A DNA stretch of 64,000 bases from Desulfovibrio sp. (GTDB taxonomy: Bacteria; Desulfobacterota; Desulfovibrionia; Desulfovibrionales; Desulfovibrionaceae). The stretch is taken from contig JACRDI010000008.1 in assembly GCA_016218665.1 (NCBI GenBank), positions 124,001 through 188,000 on the forward strand. Direction: 5' to 3'. Of the stretch, positions 1-10,163 are shown piece after piece. The notes beneath the pieces were generated by a model that saw only the letters and a program-made list of their open reading frames with translations, was not told the origin of the DNA and ran no database searches. The number at the start of each line of letters is the position of its first letter. Position 1 is the stretch's first letter. A program made the translations under genes and the position numbers.

Positions 1-2
1 GC

Positions 3-737
3 ATCGTGCGCTCGCACCTGGGCTTTCCCTACCGCGTGCTGAAGCCCACGGTGTACGAACTCATCAAGGGCGTCAAGCGCCAGACCCAGATCATGTACCC
101 CAAGGAGATCGGCTACCTGCTGCTGAAGCTGGGCATCCAGCCCGGCTGCCGCGTCATCGAGACCGGCACCGGCTCCGGCGGGCTCACCACCGCGCTGGCC
201 ACCTACGTGGGCGATACGGGCATGGTCTACACCTACGAGCGCCGCGAGGAATTCTACAAGAACGCCGCCAAGAACCTGGAGCGCGTGGGCCTGTCCCACC
301 GCGTCACCCAGCACCTGGCGGACATCGAGGAGACCGGGTTCCAGCAGACGGACGCCGACGCCCTGTTCCTGGACGTGCGCGTGCCCCAGGACGTGCTGCA
401 GCACATCCCCCCCGCGGTGCGGCCCGGCGCCATGTGCGGCTTTCTGCTGCCCACCTGCAACCAGGTGAGCGACCTGCTGCGCGGCCTGGACGAAGGCCCC
501 TTCACCGAAATCGAGGTGCTGGAGATCCTGGTGCGGCGCTACAAGACCGTGGCCGACCGCCTGCGCCCGGAAGACCGCATGGTGGCCCACACGGGCTTTC
601 TGGTCTTCGCCCGGTGCATGGAAAAGCCCGAGCCCTTCACCCGCCCGGCCAAGGTCGAGGCCACGGACTCCGAGTTGCTCCCCGAGACCGAGAACATCGT
701 GGAGGACGCCCCCGAGGACACGGAAGCCTCGGAATAG
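3..737 (+). CDS. trmI: tRNA (adenine-58-N1)-methyltransferase TrmI, 5' end outside window
   Basis: This is the C-terminal part of an AdoMet-dependent methyltransferase that makes m1A58 in the T-loop of tRNA. The reading frame is open from the window edge, so the N-terminal beta domain is missing. Visible motifs are the family junction LKPTVYELIKGVKRQTQIMYPKE, followed by the AdoMet-binding loop VIETGTGSGG and the acidic motif LFLDVRVPQ, which corresponds to the LDLPxPW catalytic region of TrmI proteins. The tail after about residue 210 is acidic and probably disordered. A strong hairpin follows 28 bases after the stop. The assignment rests on motif order rather than a database match. Confidence 0.88.
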   Translation: MVRSHLGFPYRVLKPTVYELIKGVKRQTQIMYPKEIGYLLLKLGIQPGCRVIETGTGSGGLTTALATYVGDTGMVYTYERREEFYKNAAKNLERVGLSHRVTQHLADIEETGFQQTDADALFLDVRVPQDVLQHIPPAVRPGAMCGFLLPTCNQVSDLLRGLDEGPFTEIEVLEILVRRYKTVADRLRPEDRMVAHTGFLVFARCMEKPEPFTRPAKVEATDSELLPETENIVEDAPEDTEASE

Positions 738-765
738 GACCGTTCCTCAAGCACACGCCGCATGC

Positions 766-801
766 AAAGGGCCGGGCAGGAGCGTTCCTGTCCGGCCCTT
801 T
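766..801. terminator. Bidirectional hairpin between trmI and the MFS gene
   Basis: A 16-bp stem (aaagggccgg... / ...ccggcccttt) with one G-T pair and a short loop. The A-rich and T-rich ends pair with each other, so it can act on both strands. It lies between the convergent trmI and MFS genes. Its loop-proximal sequence resembles the hairpin at 2279-2325. Confidence 0.75.
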
Positions 802-830
802 CGGCGCTGGCGGCTGCGGCACATGTTCCG

Positions 831-880
831 CCCGGGACACGCTCCGCGGGCCAAGGGCCTTGGCCCCTTGGAACCCCGTT
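831..880 (-). repeat. Partial 3'-UTR palindromic repeat element downstream of the MFS gene
   Basis: Read on the minus strand, this follows the MFS stop and contains an aaggggccaaggcccttgg palindrome. About 42 bp of it is nearly identical to 2331-2373 downstream of copZ, including the gacacgctccgcgggccaag segment. It is a relative of the composite element described under 33767-33896, lacking the CCAG...CTGG hairpin. Confidence 0.6.
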
Positions 881-940
881 TTTGCCTTTGCTGTCCAAAC
901 CTGTGCAGGGTCCGGGGGCGCGCCCCAGCTGACCCCAGCC

Positions 941-2152
941 CTACCTCGCCACCAGGCTTTCGCGCCGGCGCAGGGCGGGGAACAGGCGCATCCACAGCAG
1001 CACCACCAGGATGGTGCACACCCCGCCCAGCACCACTGCGGCCTCGGCCCCAAACCAGGCGGCGGTGAGGCCGGACTCGAACTCGCCCAGCTGGTTGGAG
1101 GTGCCGATGAACACAGAGTTCACCGCGCTCACGCGGCCGCGCATGTCGTCGGGCGTTTCCAGCTGCACCAGGGAGGAGCGCACCACCACGCTGACCATGT
1201 CCGACGCGCCGAGGACGCAAAGCGCGGCCAGGGACAGGCCGAAGCTGGTGGAGAGCCCGAAGACGATGGTGGCGGTGCCGAACAGGCCCACGGCGGCGAA
1301 CATCTTCAGGCCCACGCGGCGGGTCATGGGCGTGCGCGCCAGGTAGAGCGACATGCAAAGCGCGCCCACGGCCGGGGCCGCGCGCAGGAGGCCCAGGCCC
1401 AGGGGCCCGGCGTGGAGGATGTCCCTGGCGAAGATGGGCAGCAGGGCCGTGGCCCCGCCCAGCAGCACGGAGAAAAGGTCCAGGGAGATGGCCCCCAGCA
1501 CCTCGGGCTTGCTTTTGATGTAGGTGATGCCGCCCATGAGGTAGGCCAGGGAGAGCGGCTCGCGGGGCCTGGCCGGCCGGCTGGCGCGGATGCCGGAGAG
1601 CGCGGCGATGGACAGGCAGAAGGCCAGGGCGCACGCGGCGTAGACCACGGGCGCGCCGGTGGCGTAGAGCGCGCCCCCCAGGGCCGGGCCGATGATGATG
1701 CCGCTTTGCCGGGCCGAGGCCGAGAGCGCCAGGGCGCGGGGCAGCTGCCTGGGCTCGATCAGGCTGGGCAGGTAGGCGGACATGGTGGGGTGCACGAAGG
1801 AGCGCGCCGCGCCCATGAGGCAGGCGCAGGCCAACATCATGGATTCCGTGAGGGCGCCGGCGTGGCTGCCGAAGGCCAGCAGCCCGGCCACGGCCAAGAG
1901 TGCGGCCTGGCAGGCCATGACCACGCGGCGGCGCTCGAAGCGGTCGGCCACGTGGCCCACCACAAGGGTGAGCAGCACCTGGGGCAGGAACTGGGCCAGG
2001 CCCACCAGGCCCAGGCTCATGGCGCTGCCGGTGATGTCGTACACCTGCCAGCCCACGGCCACGGTGAGCATGTGGTAGGCCAGGAAGTCCGCCGTCTGGG
2101 AGCAGACGAAGCGGGGAAAGGGCGTGTCGCGCAGGCTTTGCGGGTCGTTCAT
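941..2152 (-). CDS. MFS exporter, EntS/MdtG-like
   Basis: A 403-residue major facilitator permease of the inner membrane with about twelve hydrophobic segments. The loop between helices 2 and 3 carries the MFS motif A in the form GHVADRFERRRV, and the N-terminus (FVCSQTADFLAYHMLTVAVGW) resembles exporters of the EntS and macrolide-efflux type. Substrate cannot be told from sequence; efflux of a small molecule is the likely role. It starts at an ATG with GGAG about 10 bases upstream. It stands alone, convergent with trmI, and is followed by copZ on the same strand only after a terminator, so it is probably its own transcription unit. Confidence 0.8.
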   Translation of the reverse strand: MNDPQSLRDTPFPRFVCSQTADFLAYHMLTVAVGWQVYDITGSAMSLGLVGLAQFLPQVLLTLVVGHVADRFERRRVVMACQAALLAVAGLLAFGSHAGALTESMMLACACLMGAARSFVHPTMSAYLPSLIEPRQLPRALALSASARQSGIIIGPALGGALYATGAPVVYAACALAFCLSIAALSGIRASRPARPREPLSLAYLMGGITYIKSKPEVLGAISLDLFSVLLGGATALLPIFARDILHAGPLGLGLLRAAPAVGALCMSLYLARTPMTRRVGLKMFAAVGLFGTATIVFGLSTSFGLSLAALCVLGASDMVSVVVRSSLVQLETPDDMRGRVSAVNSVFIGTSNQLGEFESGLTAAWFGAEAAVVLGGVCTILVVLLWMRLFPALRRRESLVAR

Positions 2153-2278
2153 GGAAAGGCTTCTCCGGTGCGGCCGGCGCGTGCGGCGCGGCCGGAGGCC
2201 TGCCTACGCCCTTCGCCCCCGATGGGCAAGGGCCGCTTCGCCGCCCTCCCGGCACGGATTCCCTTTCCTGCCCCTTTC

Positions 2279-2325
2279 ACGCCGAACCGGCCGGACAGGA
2301 ACCCGCCTGCCCGGCCATCCGGCGT
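2279..2325 (-). terminator. Long hairpin terminating the copA-copZ transcript
   Basis: Imperfect stem of about 20 bp (acgccgaaccggccgg... paired with ...ccggccatccggcgt). It lies at the distal end of the repeat element that follows copZ, the same place a hairpin occupies in the other copies. Confidence 0.65.
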
Positions 2326-2503
2326 CATATGACACGCTCCGCGGGCCAAGGGGCCTTGGCCCCTTGGAACCCCTTCAGGGGGCCCGCTCACCTGACCCCA
2401 TGCGGGGCCAGGGGGTGCATACCCTCCGAACGAATGTTCCCTGGCGGGGCAAGGGGCGGAGCCCCAGCGGGGGGCAAGGGGAGGAGCCCCTCGAATCTCC
2501 CCC
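2326..2503 (-). repeat. Composite 3'-UTR palindromic element downstream of copZ
   Basis: Read on the minus strand from the copZ stop: a gaggggctcctccc palindrome, a ctggggctccgcccc palindrome, an interrupted CCAGGG...CCCTGG hairpin whose loop is enlarged, then the gacacgctccgcgg segment shared with 831-880, then the terminal hairpin at 2279-2325. The order matches the other copies in the window. Confidence 0.7.
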
Positions 2504-2704
2504 CTAGCCGACCACCTCGAAGCCGATCTTCTCGATGGCCTTCTTGACCACGGCGGGATCAAGCGGCGGGTTGGCGTCGTAGCTGGCCTTGCCGGAAAGC
2601 AGGTCCACGTTGACGCCCGTGACGCCGGGCAGGGATTCCAGGGCCTTGGTGACGGACATGCGGCAGTGGTTGCAGGTCATTCCTTTCACGGTGACAGCGG
2701 GCAT
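2504..2704 (-). CDS. copZ: CopZ-type copper chaperone (heavy-metal-associated domain)
   Basis: A 66-residue single HMA domain. The metal site GMTCNHC sits at residues 8-14 and the rest fits the ferredoxin-like fold of CopZ/Atx1 (VDLLSGKASYD and a C-terminal KKAIEKIGFEV helix). Such proteins carry Cu(I) in the cytoplasm and hand it to the N-terminal domains of CopA. It begins 30 bases after the copA stop with a strong AAGGAGG site, so copA and copZ form one operon. Confidence 0.92.
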   Translation of the reverse strand: MPAVTVKGMTCNHCRMSVTKALESLPGVTGVNVDLLSGKASYDANPPLDPAVVKKAIEKIGFEVVG

Positions 2705-2734
2705 GGGCGGCCTCCTTGTTGTGGCGAGGGCGTG

Positions 2735-5269
2735 TTAGGGGTTGAAGAAGCGCAGGCGCAGGGCATTGCCCACCACGGTGACGGAGGACAGGCCCATGGC
2801 CGTTCCGGCGAGCATGGGGTTCAGGGTGGGTCCGCCGAAGGCGTACAAAAGCCCGGCGGCCACGGGAATGCCGATGGAATTGAAGGCAAAGGCCCAGAAC
2901 AGGTTCTGGCGGATGTTCTTCATGGCCGCGCGGGAGAGCGCCAGGGCCGTAAGCACGCCGCCGAGCCCGCCGGACAGGAGCACCATGTCGCCGCTCTCCA
3001 CGGCCGCGTCGATGCCGGAGCCCATGGCCAGGCCCACGTCGGCCCCGGCCAGGGCCGGGGCGTCGTTGATGCCGTCGCCCACCATGATGACGCTCCTGCC
3101 CGTGCCCGCGAACTCGCCCTTGAGCACGGAGACCACCTCGGCCTTGCCGTCGGGCAGCACCCCGGCCACGATGTTCGTGACCCCGGCACGGGCGGCGATG
3201 GCCTTGGCCGTGCGCTCGTTGTCTCCCGTGAGCATGACCAGGTGCAGGCCCTGGGCCTTGAGCCTGGCCAGCACGTCCGGCGTTTCCGGCCGCAGGGTGT
3301 CGGCCACGCCCAGGATGGCGGCGGGTTGGCCGTCCACCTCCAGACACAGCGGCGTCATGCCCTGGTCGGCCATGCGGGCCACGGCCTCGCCCAAGGGGCC
3401 GGAGGCGAAGGCCTCGCCCGCCGAGGCCGAACTGCCCAGGCGCACCGCCCGGCCCAGCACCGTGGCCTCTATGCCCTGGCCGGGCAGGGCCTGGAAGGCT
3501 TCGGGCGCCGGGATGGCCACGCCGCGCGCGCTTGCGGCGTTCAGCACGGCCTGGGCCAGGGGGTGCTCGGAGCGGCTCTCGGCCCCGGCGGCCAGGGCCA
3601 GCAGCTCGGCTTCGGGCACGGCGGGGCCGGCGGCAGGGGCGAGGAACAGCTCGGCCAGCTCGGGCTTGCCGTGGGTCAGCGTGCCGGTCTTGTCGAAGAT
3701 GACCACCCCGGCCTCGCCCGCCAGCTGCAAAGCCTCGCCGCTCTTGATGAGCACGCCCAGCTGCGCGCCCCGGCCCGTGGCCACCATGATGGACATGGGC
3801 GTGGCCAGACCCATGGCGCAGGGGCAGGCGATGACCAGCACCGCCGTGAAGATCTTGAGGGCGAAGGGCGCGCCCGCGCCGGCCAGCAGCCAGCCCAGGC
3901 CGGAGAGCACGGCGACGGCCATGACCGCGGGCACGAACACCGCGCTGATCCTGTCGGCCAGGCTGGCGATGGGGGCCTTGGACCCCTGGGCCTGCTGCAC
4001 CATGTCCACGATGCGGGCGAGCATGGTGTCCTCGCCGGTCTTGTCCGCGCGGATGGTGAGCGCGCCCGCGCCGTTGAGCGTGCCCGCCGCCACGCGGTCG
4101 CCCTCGGCCTTGGCCACGGGCAGGCTCTCGCCCGTGAGCATGCTCTCGTCCACCCCGCCAGCGCCCGAGACCAGCACCCCATCGACGGGGATGCGCTCTC
4201 CCGGACGCACCAGCACGGTATCGCCGGGGATGACCTCGGCCGCCGGGACGCGGACCTCCTCCGGCCCCAGCTGGCCCTGGCGCAGCACGGTGGCGGTGTC
4301 CGGCGCGAGCGACAGCAGCGCCCGCACCGCGCCCGTGGTCTTGAGCCGCGACCGGGCCTCCAGGTACTTGCCCAGGCTGATCATGGCCAGCAGCACGGCG
4401 GCGGATTCGTAGTACAGGTCGTGCGCCCGGTGCGTGGGCATGTCGCCCATGAGGATGAGCACCGTGTTCCACAGGCTGTGCAGGAAGGCCGCGCCCGTGC
4501 CCACGGCCACCAGGGTGTCCATGTTCGGCGCCCGGCGGACGAGCGCCGGAAGGCCGCGCAGGTAGAAGCCGCGCCCGGCGAAAAGCACCGGCAGGGTGAG
4601 GGCCAGCTGCGCCAGGGCGAAATTGGCCGGGCTGCGCTCGGGGTGCAGGAAGTCCGGCAGGGCAAGGCCGAGCATCGGGCCCATGGACAGCACCAGCAGC
4701 GGCAGGGCGAAGGCGAAGGCCGGGATGAGCTCGCGCCTCTGGGCGGCCAGGCGCTCCTCGGCCTCGCGGCGGCGCTCCTCGAACTGGGCGGCGGAGCGCG
4801 AGACGATCTGCGCGCCGAACCCGGCGTCCGCAATGAGCTGGATGAGCGCGCCGGGCCGCACCTGGCGCGGGTCGTAGACCACGCTGGCGCTCTCGGCGGC
4901 GAGGTTCACGCTGGCCTCGCGCACGCCGTCGGCCGCCTTCAGCACGCGCTCGATGCGCGCGGAACAGGCCGCGCAGCTCATGCCGGAAAGGGCCAGGTGC
5001 AGGGTGGCGCTGTCCGGGCCGCTGGCCTCCGGCCCCTCGAAGACCAGCTCGAAGCCCGCGTCGGCAATGGCCTGGGCCATGGCCTGCGGACTGTCCTGGC
5101 CGGGGTCGTAGGCCACCTCCAGGCTCTCGGCCGCAAGGCTCACTTCCGCGCGCGAAACGCCGTCGCGCGCGCGCAGGATGCGCTCGATGCGCGCGGAGCA
5201 GGCCGCGCAATGCATGCCTTTCACGCGCGCCCTGGCGACAACGTCCTTGGCCTTCATCTCCTGGGTCAT
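2735..5269 (-). CDS. copA: Cu(I)-exporting P1B-type ATPase CopA
   Basis: An inner-membrane pump that exports Cu(I). From the ATG at 5269 (AGGAGG six bases upstream, preferred over the ATG at 5317) the product has 844 residues. Two N-terminal HMA domains carry CAAC at residues 21-24 and 99-102. The transmembrane metal site is CPC at 482-484. The phosphorylated aspartate is D526 in DKTGTLT, preceded by the TGES actuator motif, and followed by SEHPLAQA (the P1B HP motif) and [12 protein letters not shown]. All key residues are present. It is the first gene of an operon with copZ. A dyad upstream (5324-5340) may be the operator of a copper sensor. Confidence 0.95.
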   Translation of the reverse strand: MTQEMKAKDVVARARVKGMHCAACSARIERILRARDGVSRAEVSLAAESLEVAYDPGQDSPQAMAQAIADAGFELVFEGPEASGPDSATLHLALSGMSCAACSARIERVLKAADGVREASVNLAAESASVVYDPRQVRPGALIQLIADAGFGAQIVSRSAAQFEERRREAEERLAAQRRELIPAFAFALPLLVLSMGPMLGLALPDFLHPERSPANFALAQLALTLPVLFAGRGFYLRGLPALVRRAPNMDTLVAVGTGAAFLHSLWNTVLILMGDMPTHRAHDLYYESAAVLLAMISLGKYLEARSRLKTTGAVRALLSLAPDTATVLRQGQLGPEEVRVPAAEVIPGDTVLVRPGERIPVDGVLVSGAGGVDESMLTGESLPVAKAEGDRVAAGTLNGAGALTIRADKTGEDTMLARIVDMVQQAQGSKAPIASLADRISAVFVPAVMAVAVLSGLGWLLAGAGAPFALKIFTAVLVIACPCAMGLATPMSIMVATGRGAQLGVLIKSGEALQLAGEAGVVIFDKTGTLTHGKPELAELFLAPAAGPAVPEAELLALAAGAESRSEHPLAQAVLNAASARGVAIPAPEAFQALPGQGIEATVLGRAVRLGSSASAGEAFASGPLGEAVARMADQGMTPLCLEVDGQPAAILGVADTLRPETPDVLARLKAQGLHLVMLTGDNERTAKAIAARAGVTNIVAGVLPDGKAEVVSVLKGEFAGTGRSVIMVGDGINDAPALAGADVGLAMGSGIDAAVESGDMVLLSGGLGGVLTALALSRAAMKNIRQNLFWAFAFNSIGIPVAAGLLYAFGGPTLNPMLAGTAMGLSSVTVVGNALRLRFFNP

Positions 5270-5323
5270 GAAGCCTCCTGCCGGGTTCCCCATCCGCTTC
5301 GAGCGGCCCTGCTCCACCAGTTA

Positions 5324-5340
5324 ATACCTGGGCCGGGTAT
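5324..5340 (-). promoter_or_regulatory. Candidate copper-sensor operator upstream of copA
   Basis: A 17-bp dyad, ATACC-N7-GGTAT, lies about 55 bases upstream of the chosen copA start in a short AT-richer stretch. Its half-sites resemble those of CsoR operators and, less closely, CueR operators. No regulator gene is adjacent, so the assignment is an inference. Confidence 0.4.
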
Positions 5341-5475
5341 GTAAAGGGGGGGGTGCCCAGGCATATCCGTACGCCGTGGCCCAGCGCGCCGCAAGGGCCC
5401 GCACTACGGAATCCGGCATTGCCTCTCATTCTCAATCTTGATACGCACATAAGAAATCGCCAACCCAGGAGCCCC

Positions 5476-7797
5476 ATGCCGGCCCACGCCCGCCCCCCCG
5501 CCGTCCCGCAGCCCGTGCCGCGTCCTTCCCGCGGCCTTGCGCGCGGCCTGGCGTATGGCCTGCTGGCCGGCCTGACGCTGCCGCTTTCCGGCTGCTCCCC
5601 GCACGCCGCGGGGCACTCCTGGCTGGACCTGGCTCTCGTCCTTGGCCTGGGGCTGTGCCTGGCGCTCATGGTGCTGTGCCGCATGCGCAGCCGCGTGCGC
5701 AGCCTGGAAGACATCTGCACCAGCACCGAGGCCGGGCAGACCCGGGCCCGCCTGGCAGGCGTGCTGCGCGCCGCCAGCCGCCTGTCCGTCATCGCCACCG
5801 ACCGCCAGGGGATCATCCGCGTGTTCAACAGCGGGGCCGAGCACATGCTGGGCTACAGCGCGGACGAGCTTGTGGGCAAGACCACGCCGGAACGCCTCCA
5901 CCTGCGCGGCGAGGTGGAGGAATACGGACGCGAACTCTCCGGCAGGCTGGGCCGCCCGGTGGCAGGCTTCGAGGTCTTCGTGACCATGGCGACCCAGGGC
6001 GGGCCCCAGGGCTTCGACTCGCGCGAGTGGACCTACGTGCGCAAGGACGGCGGCCACGTGCCCGTGCATCTCACAGTCACCGCCATCTACGGGGACGACG
6101 GCTCCCTTGAGGGCTTCCTCGGCATCGGCCTGGACCTCTCGGCCCGCAAGGCCCTGGAGGCGGACCTGCGTCAGGCCCAGGTGAGCGTGGACAACGCGGG
6201 CGACATGATCCTCTGGGCCAGGGCCGACGACGCCCGCCTGGCCTACGCCAACAAGGCCGCCTGCGACGCCCTGGGCTACACGCGCGGCGAACTCACGGCC
6301 CTGCGCGTCATGGACGTGAACCCGACCCGCACGCTGGAGAACTGGCGCGAGCACTGCCGCCACGTGCGCGCCCACGGCCGGACGACGGTGCCCATGACCT
6401 TCCGCCGCAAGGACGGCACCCTCATCCCCGTGGAGAGCACCTCGGCCATCGTGGAGCACGGCGGGGCGGACTACGCCATCGGCATCATACGCGACATCAC
6501 CCTGCGCAAGGCGGCCGAGGAGAACCTGCGCCGCGAAACCCGGCTGAACCGCGCCCTGGCCGAAACCGCCCGCTCCCTCATCGGGCCGGAGCCGGACATG
6601 GCCGCCCTGGCCGCCCAGGTGCTCGACCACGCCTGCGAGCTCACCGGCAGCAGGCTGGGCTTCGTCAGCTCCCTGCGGGACGACGGACAGGGCTTCGCCC
6701 TGCGCACGGCCACCACCCTGCCCCCGGGCGGCGCCTGCGCCATGGCGCTGCTCTCGCCAGACATCGCCCCCGGAGCCGACGGCCGCTACCCCGGCCCCTG
6801 GGGCCGCTGCCTGAACGAGCGGCAGGGCTTCTACGACAACGACCCCGACCCCGCGCAATGCGCCGCCGGCCTGCCGGAGGGACACGAGCCCATCCGCCGG
6901 ATGCTGGCCATGCCCGCGGTCATCAAGGACCGCGTGGTGGGGCAGATCGCCCTGGCGAACCCCACCCGGCCCTACTCCGGCGACGACCTGGACCTGGTGG
7001 CCTCCCTGGCGGACATCTTCGCCCTCGGCGTGGAGCAGATCCACGCCCGGCGCGCACTGCTGGACGCCAAGGAGGAGGCCGAGGCCTCCAGCCGCGCCAA
7101 GAGCGAATTCCTGGCCAACATGACCCACGAGGTGCGCACCCCGCTGAACGGCATCCTGGGCATGCTGCAGGTGCTGCAGAACACCCCCCTTTCGCCCGAA
7201 CAGAGGGACTACGCCGACGTGGCCCTGGAATCGGCCGAGAGGCTCAACCTGCTGCTGGGCAACGTCATCGAGTACGCCGGCCTCGACCAGGGGGGGCTGG
7301 GCGCCCAGTGCCTGGAGTTCCCCCCCACGGACCTGCTGCGCTCCCTGGAGGCCGAGTTCGGCCCCCAGGCCGCGGCCAAGGGCCTCGCCTTCTCCACCCG
7401 CTGCGGACCCGGCCTGCCGGAGCTCATCCGCTCCGACCCGCAGGCCCTGCGGCAAATCCTGGCCAAGCTGCTGGACAACGCCCTGAAGTTCACCCCGGCC
7501 GGACATGTGGCCCTCTCCGCCGCGCCGCAGCCGGACAGCCCCGCCCGCATCCAGTTCCGCGTGGAGGACTCGGGCATCGGCATTCCGCCGGAGCAGCGCC
7601 AGCAGGTCTTCGAAGCCTTTGTCCAGGCCGATGCGGGCATCACCCGCACCTTCGGCGGCGCTGGCCTGGGCCTGGCCATCGCCCGCAAGCTGGCCACCGG
7701 CCTGGGCGGCGGCCTGGAGACCCAGGACCGCCCCGGCGGCGGCACCGTCATGCTTTTGACCGTTCCCGCCGACTGCGAGGCCGCCCAAAAAGGTTGA
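5476..7797 (+). CDS. Membrane-anchored PAS-PAS-GAF sensor histidine kinase
   Basis: A 773-residue kinase starting at the ATG at 5476, which has AGGAG seven bases upstream; an ATG 41 codons earlier lacks a site. The N-terminus has a hydrophobic segment ending in a lipobox-like LSGC and then one membrane helix (about residues 40-65). Two PAS domains follow (about 95-225 and 230-355), then a GAF domain (about 370-530), a HisKA domain with the phospho-accepting histidine at residue 551 in NMTHEVRTP, and an HATPase with [15 protein letters not shown] and GGAGLGL. There is no receiver domain and no adjacent response regulator, so the partner is unknown. Confidence 0.88.
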   Translation: MPAHARPPAVPQPVPRPSRGLARGLAYGLLAGLTLPLSGCSPHAAGHSWLDLALVLGLGLCLALMVLCRMRSRVRSLEDICTSTEAGQTRARLAGVLRAASRLSVIATDRQGIIRVFNSGAEHMLGYSADELVGKTTPERLHLRGEVEEYGRELSGRLGRPVAGFEVFVTMATQGGPQGFDSREWTYVRKDGGHVPVHLTVTAIYGDDGSLEGFLGIGLDLSARKALEADLRQAQVSVDNAGDMILWARADDARLAYANKAACDALGYTRGELTALRVMDVNPTRTLENWREHCRHVRAHGRTTVPMTFRRKDGTLIPVESTSAIVEHGGADYAIGIIRDITLRKAAEENLRRETRLNRALAETARSLIGPEPDMAALAAQVLDHACELTGSRLGFVSSLRDDGQGFALRTATTLPPGGACAMALLSPDIAPGADGRYPGPWGRCLNERQGFYDNDPDPAQCAAGLPEGHEPIRRMLAMPAVIKDRVVGQIALANPTRPYSGDDLDLVASLADIFALGVEQIHARRALLDAKEEAEASSRAKSEFLANMTHEVRTPLNGILGMLQVLQNTPLSPEQRDYADVALESAERLNLLLGNVIEYAGLDQGGLGAQCLEFPPTDLLRSLEAEFGPQAAAKGLAFSTRCGPGLPELIRSDPQALRQILAKLLDNALKFTPAGHVALSAAPQPDSPARIQFRVEDSGIGIPPEQRQQVFEAFVQADAGITRTFGGAGLGLAIARKLATGLGGGLETQDRPGGGTVMLLTVPADCEAAQKG

Positions 7798-7941
7798 TCT
7801 CGCCCGCCAAGCCTACGTACAGAAGCGCCTCCCGCATCTGGACCGCAATTTGCTAACAACGCTTCAGGCGCGCCGCTTCCAGGCCGGCGCGGGCGGAAAA
7901 CCGCCCCCGGCAGAACCCCACCGCGCCAAGAGGAGGCATCC

Positions 7942-8439
7942 ATGACCCGGCACCTTACCGCCGCTGTGCTTACGGCCCTGGCCGCCGCCCTGGTCTGTTC
8001 CCTGGCCGCGCTTGCCGCCCAGGCCAGCGAGATAAACGAGCTCAAGCGCTTCACCTCCCCCGGCGAATACCGCGCCGAGGTCGCGCGGATGATCGTGACC
8101 GACCAGGAATACCTGCGCCGCCTGGAGAGCCAGAACCATCCCGTGGCCACCGTCACCGTCACCGCCTACAACGCGGAGGCCGCCCAGACCGACTCCGACC
8201 CGGATGTCGCCGCCTCCATGCGGCGCGTGCGGCCCGGCACCATCGCCGTCTCCCGCGACCTCTTCGACAAGGGCTGGGTCTTCGGGCGCAAGGTGCGCAT
8301 CGAGGGGCTCGGCATCTTCGAGATCAACGACCTCATGGCCGCGCGGCACGACAAGGCCGTGGACATCTTCCTGGGCACGCCCCAGCAGGCCTACGCCTTC
8401 GGCAAGCGCCGCGCACGCGCCGCCCTGCTGAGCATCTAG
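7942..8439 (+). CDS. Exported 3D-domain (double-psi beta-barrel) protein
   Basis: A 165-residue protein with a signal peptide (residues 1-28, ending AQA) and a C-terminal 3D domain of the type found in lytic transglycosylases MltA and in YabE/YocH. The diagnostic segment runs VTVTAYNAEAAQTDSDPDVAA, IAVSRDLF, FGRKVRIEGLGIFEINDLM and KAVDIFLG, which includes the three conserved aspartates that name the domain. It probably acts on peptidoglycan or has a structural role in the periplasm. A strong GAGGAGG site precedes the ATG. It stands between a sensor kinase and a cyclase-family gene with no clear functional link. Confidence 0.8.
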   Translation: MTRHLTAAVLTALAAALVCSLAALAAQASEINELKRFTSPGEYRAEVARMIVTDQEYLRRLESQNHPVATVTVTAYNAEAAQTDSDPDVAASMRRVRPGTIAVSRDLFDKGWVFGRKVRIEGLGIFEINDLMAARHDKAVDIFLGTPQQAYAFGKRRARAALLSI

Positions 8440-8507
8440 CCCGGAACGCGCCGCCCCACGGGGGCCCTGGCCTTGCCTCGCCAGGCAGACGGGCGTATTC
8501 CCCGCCC

Positions 8508-9173
8508 ATGGACGCGCAGCCCCTCATCATCGACCTTTCCTGGCCGGTCTTCCCCGGCATGCCCATGTTCCCCGGCGACCCGCCCGTGGAGCACCGGCCC
8601 ATGGGGCAATACGCCACCCACGGCTTCGTCTCCCACCTCATCAGCCTGCCGGCGCACAGCGGCACGCACATGGACGCCCCGGCCCATGTCATCAAGGGCG
8701 GCGCGGCCCTGGCGGACATGCCCCTTTCGCGCTTCATGGGGCCCGGCGCGGTGCTGGACCTGCGCGCCAGGCCCGGCCGGGAGGTGCGGGCGCAGGACAT
8801 CGCCCCCCTGCTGGCGGAAGCGGCTGGCGCGGCCTTCGTGCTGCTGCGCACCGGCGACGCAGAGCGCTGGGGGCAGGACGGCTACTACACGGCGGGCTCG
8901 TACCTGACGCCCGGCGCGGCGGAGCTTTTGGCCGCCCTGCCGGGGCTGTCCGGCATCGGCCTGGACGCGGGCTCCGTGGACCCTGCCGATTCGCGGGAGC
9001 TGCCCGCGCACCGCGCGCTGCTGGGGGCCGGGCTGGTCATCGTGGAGAATCTGCGCGGGCTGGAGCTGGCGCAGGGCCGGGCCTTCACCTTCCTGTGCCT
9101 GCCGGTGCTCGGCTGCGACGGCTCCCCCGTGCGCGCGGCGGCACTTCTGGAAATGCCCGGAGGCGCGCAATGA
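8508..9173 (+). CDS. Cyclase-family metal-dependent hydrolase (kynurenine formamidase-like)
   Basis: A 221-residue protein with the metal-binding signature HSGTHMDAPAH, matching the HxGTHxDxPxH motif of the cyclase/KynB family, and a conserved GLDAGSVD segment later on. Family members include arylformamidases and isatin hydrolases; the substrate here cannot be inferred. Its stop overlaps the start of the following EamA transporter (ATGA), so the two are translationally coupled and may handle one metabolite. Confidence 0.85.
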   Translation: MDAQPLIIDLSWPVFPGMPMFPGDPPVEHRPMGQYATHGFVSHLISLPAHSGTHMDAPAHVIKGGAALADMPLSRFMGPGAVLDLRARPGREVRAQDIAPLLAEAAGAAFVLLRTGDAERWGQDGYYTAGSYLTPGAAELLAALPGLSGIGLDAGSVDPADSRELPAHRALLGAGLVIVENLRGLELAQGRAFTFLCLPVLGCDGSPVRAAALLEMPGGAQ

Positions 9174-10135
9174 ACGGGCTGCGGCCGGGTTTTTTCCAGG
9201 GCGGCGCAGGCATCTACATCAAACTGGTGGCGGTGATGGCCCTGTGGGGAGCCACCTGGGTCTCGGCCCGGGTGGTGGCGCAGTCCATGTCGCCGTTTCC
9301 GGCCGCGTTCCTGCGCTTCTTCTTCGCCTCGCTTTTCCTTTACGTGCTGCTGTGCCGGGCCACGGCCCAGGGCGGCGGGGCCGACAGCGGCCGCTGGCCC
9401 AGGCTCCCGCGACGGCTGCTGCCGGGCGTGGCCTTTCTGGCCCTCACGGGCGTGTTTCTGTACAACGCGCTGTTCTTTTCCGGCATGGCCCGCATGGAGG
9501 CCGGCCGCGCGGCCATGATCGTGGCCTGCGTGCCCTCCGCCGTGGCGCTGTATTCCGGGCTGGTGCTGCGCAGGCCCACCGGGCTGGTGAAGGGCCTGGG
9601 CATCGTCCTGTCGCTCTTCGGCGTGTCCGTGCTGCTCTCCGGCGGCAACCCGCTGACGCTGATCACTCACGGGGCGGACCCCGGCGACCTGTACATCCTG
9701 GGCTGCGTGGTCACCTGGGCGGCCTACACCATCGGCGGCGGCAGCGTCATGCGCCAGAGCACGCCGCTGGCCGCGGTCACGTGGTCGTGCATTCTGGGCT
9801 GCGCCCTGCTTCTGCCCGTGGCCCTGGCCACCGGCCTGGCGGAACAGGTTGTGCGGGCGGGCTGGATCATCTGGGCCAACCTCGTCTTCCTGGGCGTGGG
9901 CGCCACGGGCCTGGCCTTCACCTGGTACTACGACGGCATCCTGGCCCTGGGCGCGCCGCGGGCCAGCGTGTTCATCAACCTGGTGCCCGTGTTCGCGACC
10001 CTGCTGGGCACGCTCATCCTGGGCGAGGGCGTGGGCCTGCCGCTCGTGGTCGGCGGCGTCATGGTCCTCACGGGCGTCGTCCTGGCCAACAGGCCCGCAA
10101 AACCCGCCAACTCCGGCAGGCCCGCCGCCTGTTGA
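9170..10135 (+). CDS. EamA/DMT-superfamily transporter
   Basis: A 321-residue permease with about ten predicted helices arranged as two EamA repeats (roughly residues 15-150 and 175-305). The first repeat starts MALWGATWVSARV, and the second ends LGTLILGEGVGLPLVVGGVMVLTGV, a typical EamA ending. The ATG at 9170 overlaps the stop of the cyclase gene by four bases. Such transporters usually export metabolites or amino acids; the coupling suggests a substrate or product of the cyclase enzyme. Confidence 0.85.
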   Translation: MNGLRPGFFQGGAGIYIKLVAVMALWGATWVSARVVAQSMSPFPAAFLRFFFASLFLYVLLCRATAQGGGADSGRWPRLPRRLLPGVAFLALTGVFLYNALFFSGMARMEAGRAAMIVACVPSAVALYSGLVLRRPTGLVKGLGIVLSLFGVSVLLSGGNPLTLITHGADPGDLYILGCVVTWAAYTIGGGSVMRQSTPLAAVTWSCILGCALLLPVALATGLAEQVVRAGWIIWANLVFLGVGATGLAFTWYYDGILALGAPRASVFINLVPVFATLLGTLILGEGVGLPLVVGGVMVLTGVVLANRPAKPANSGRPAAC

Positions 10136-10163
10136 CCCAGCTGTTGCCCCAACCGTCGACCCG

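Noticed and set aside
434..2332. A 632-codon plus-strand open frame, and similar very long frames at 11182-13056, 14946-18575, 19920-23798 and 59886-63317
   Set aside because: They are antisense or out-of-frame to genes with clear domains, have biased Arg/Gly/His/Ala composition and match no family. High GC content leaves few stops in the shadow frames.
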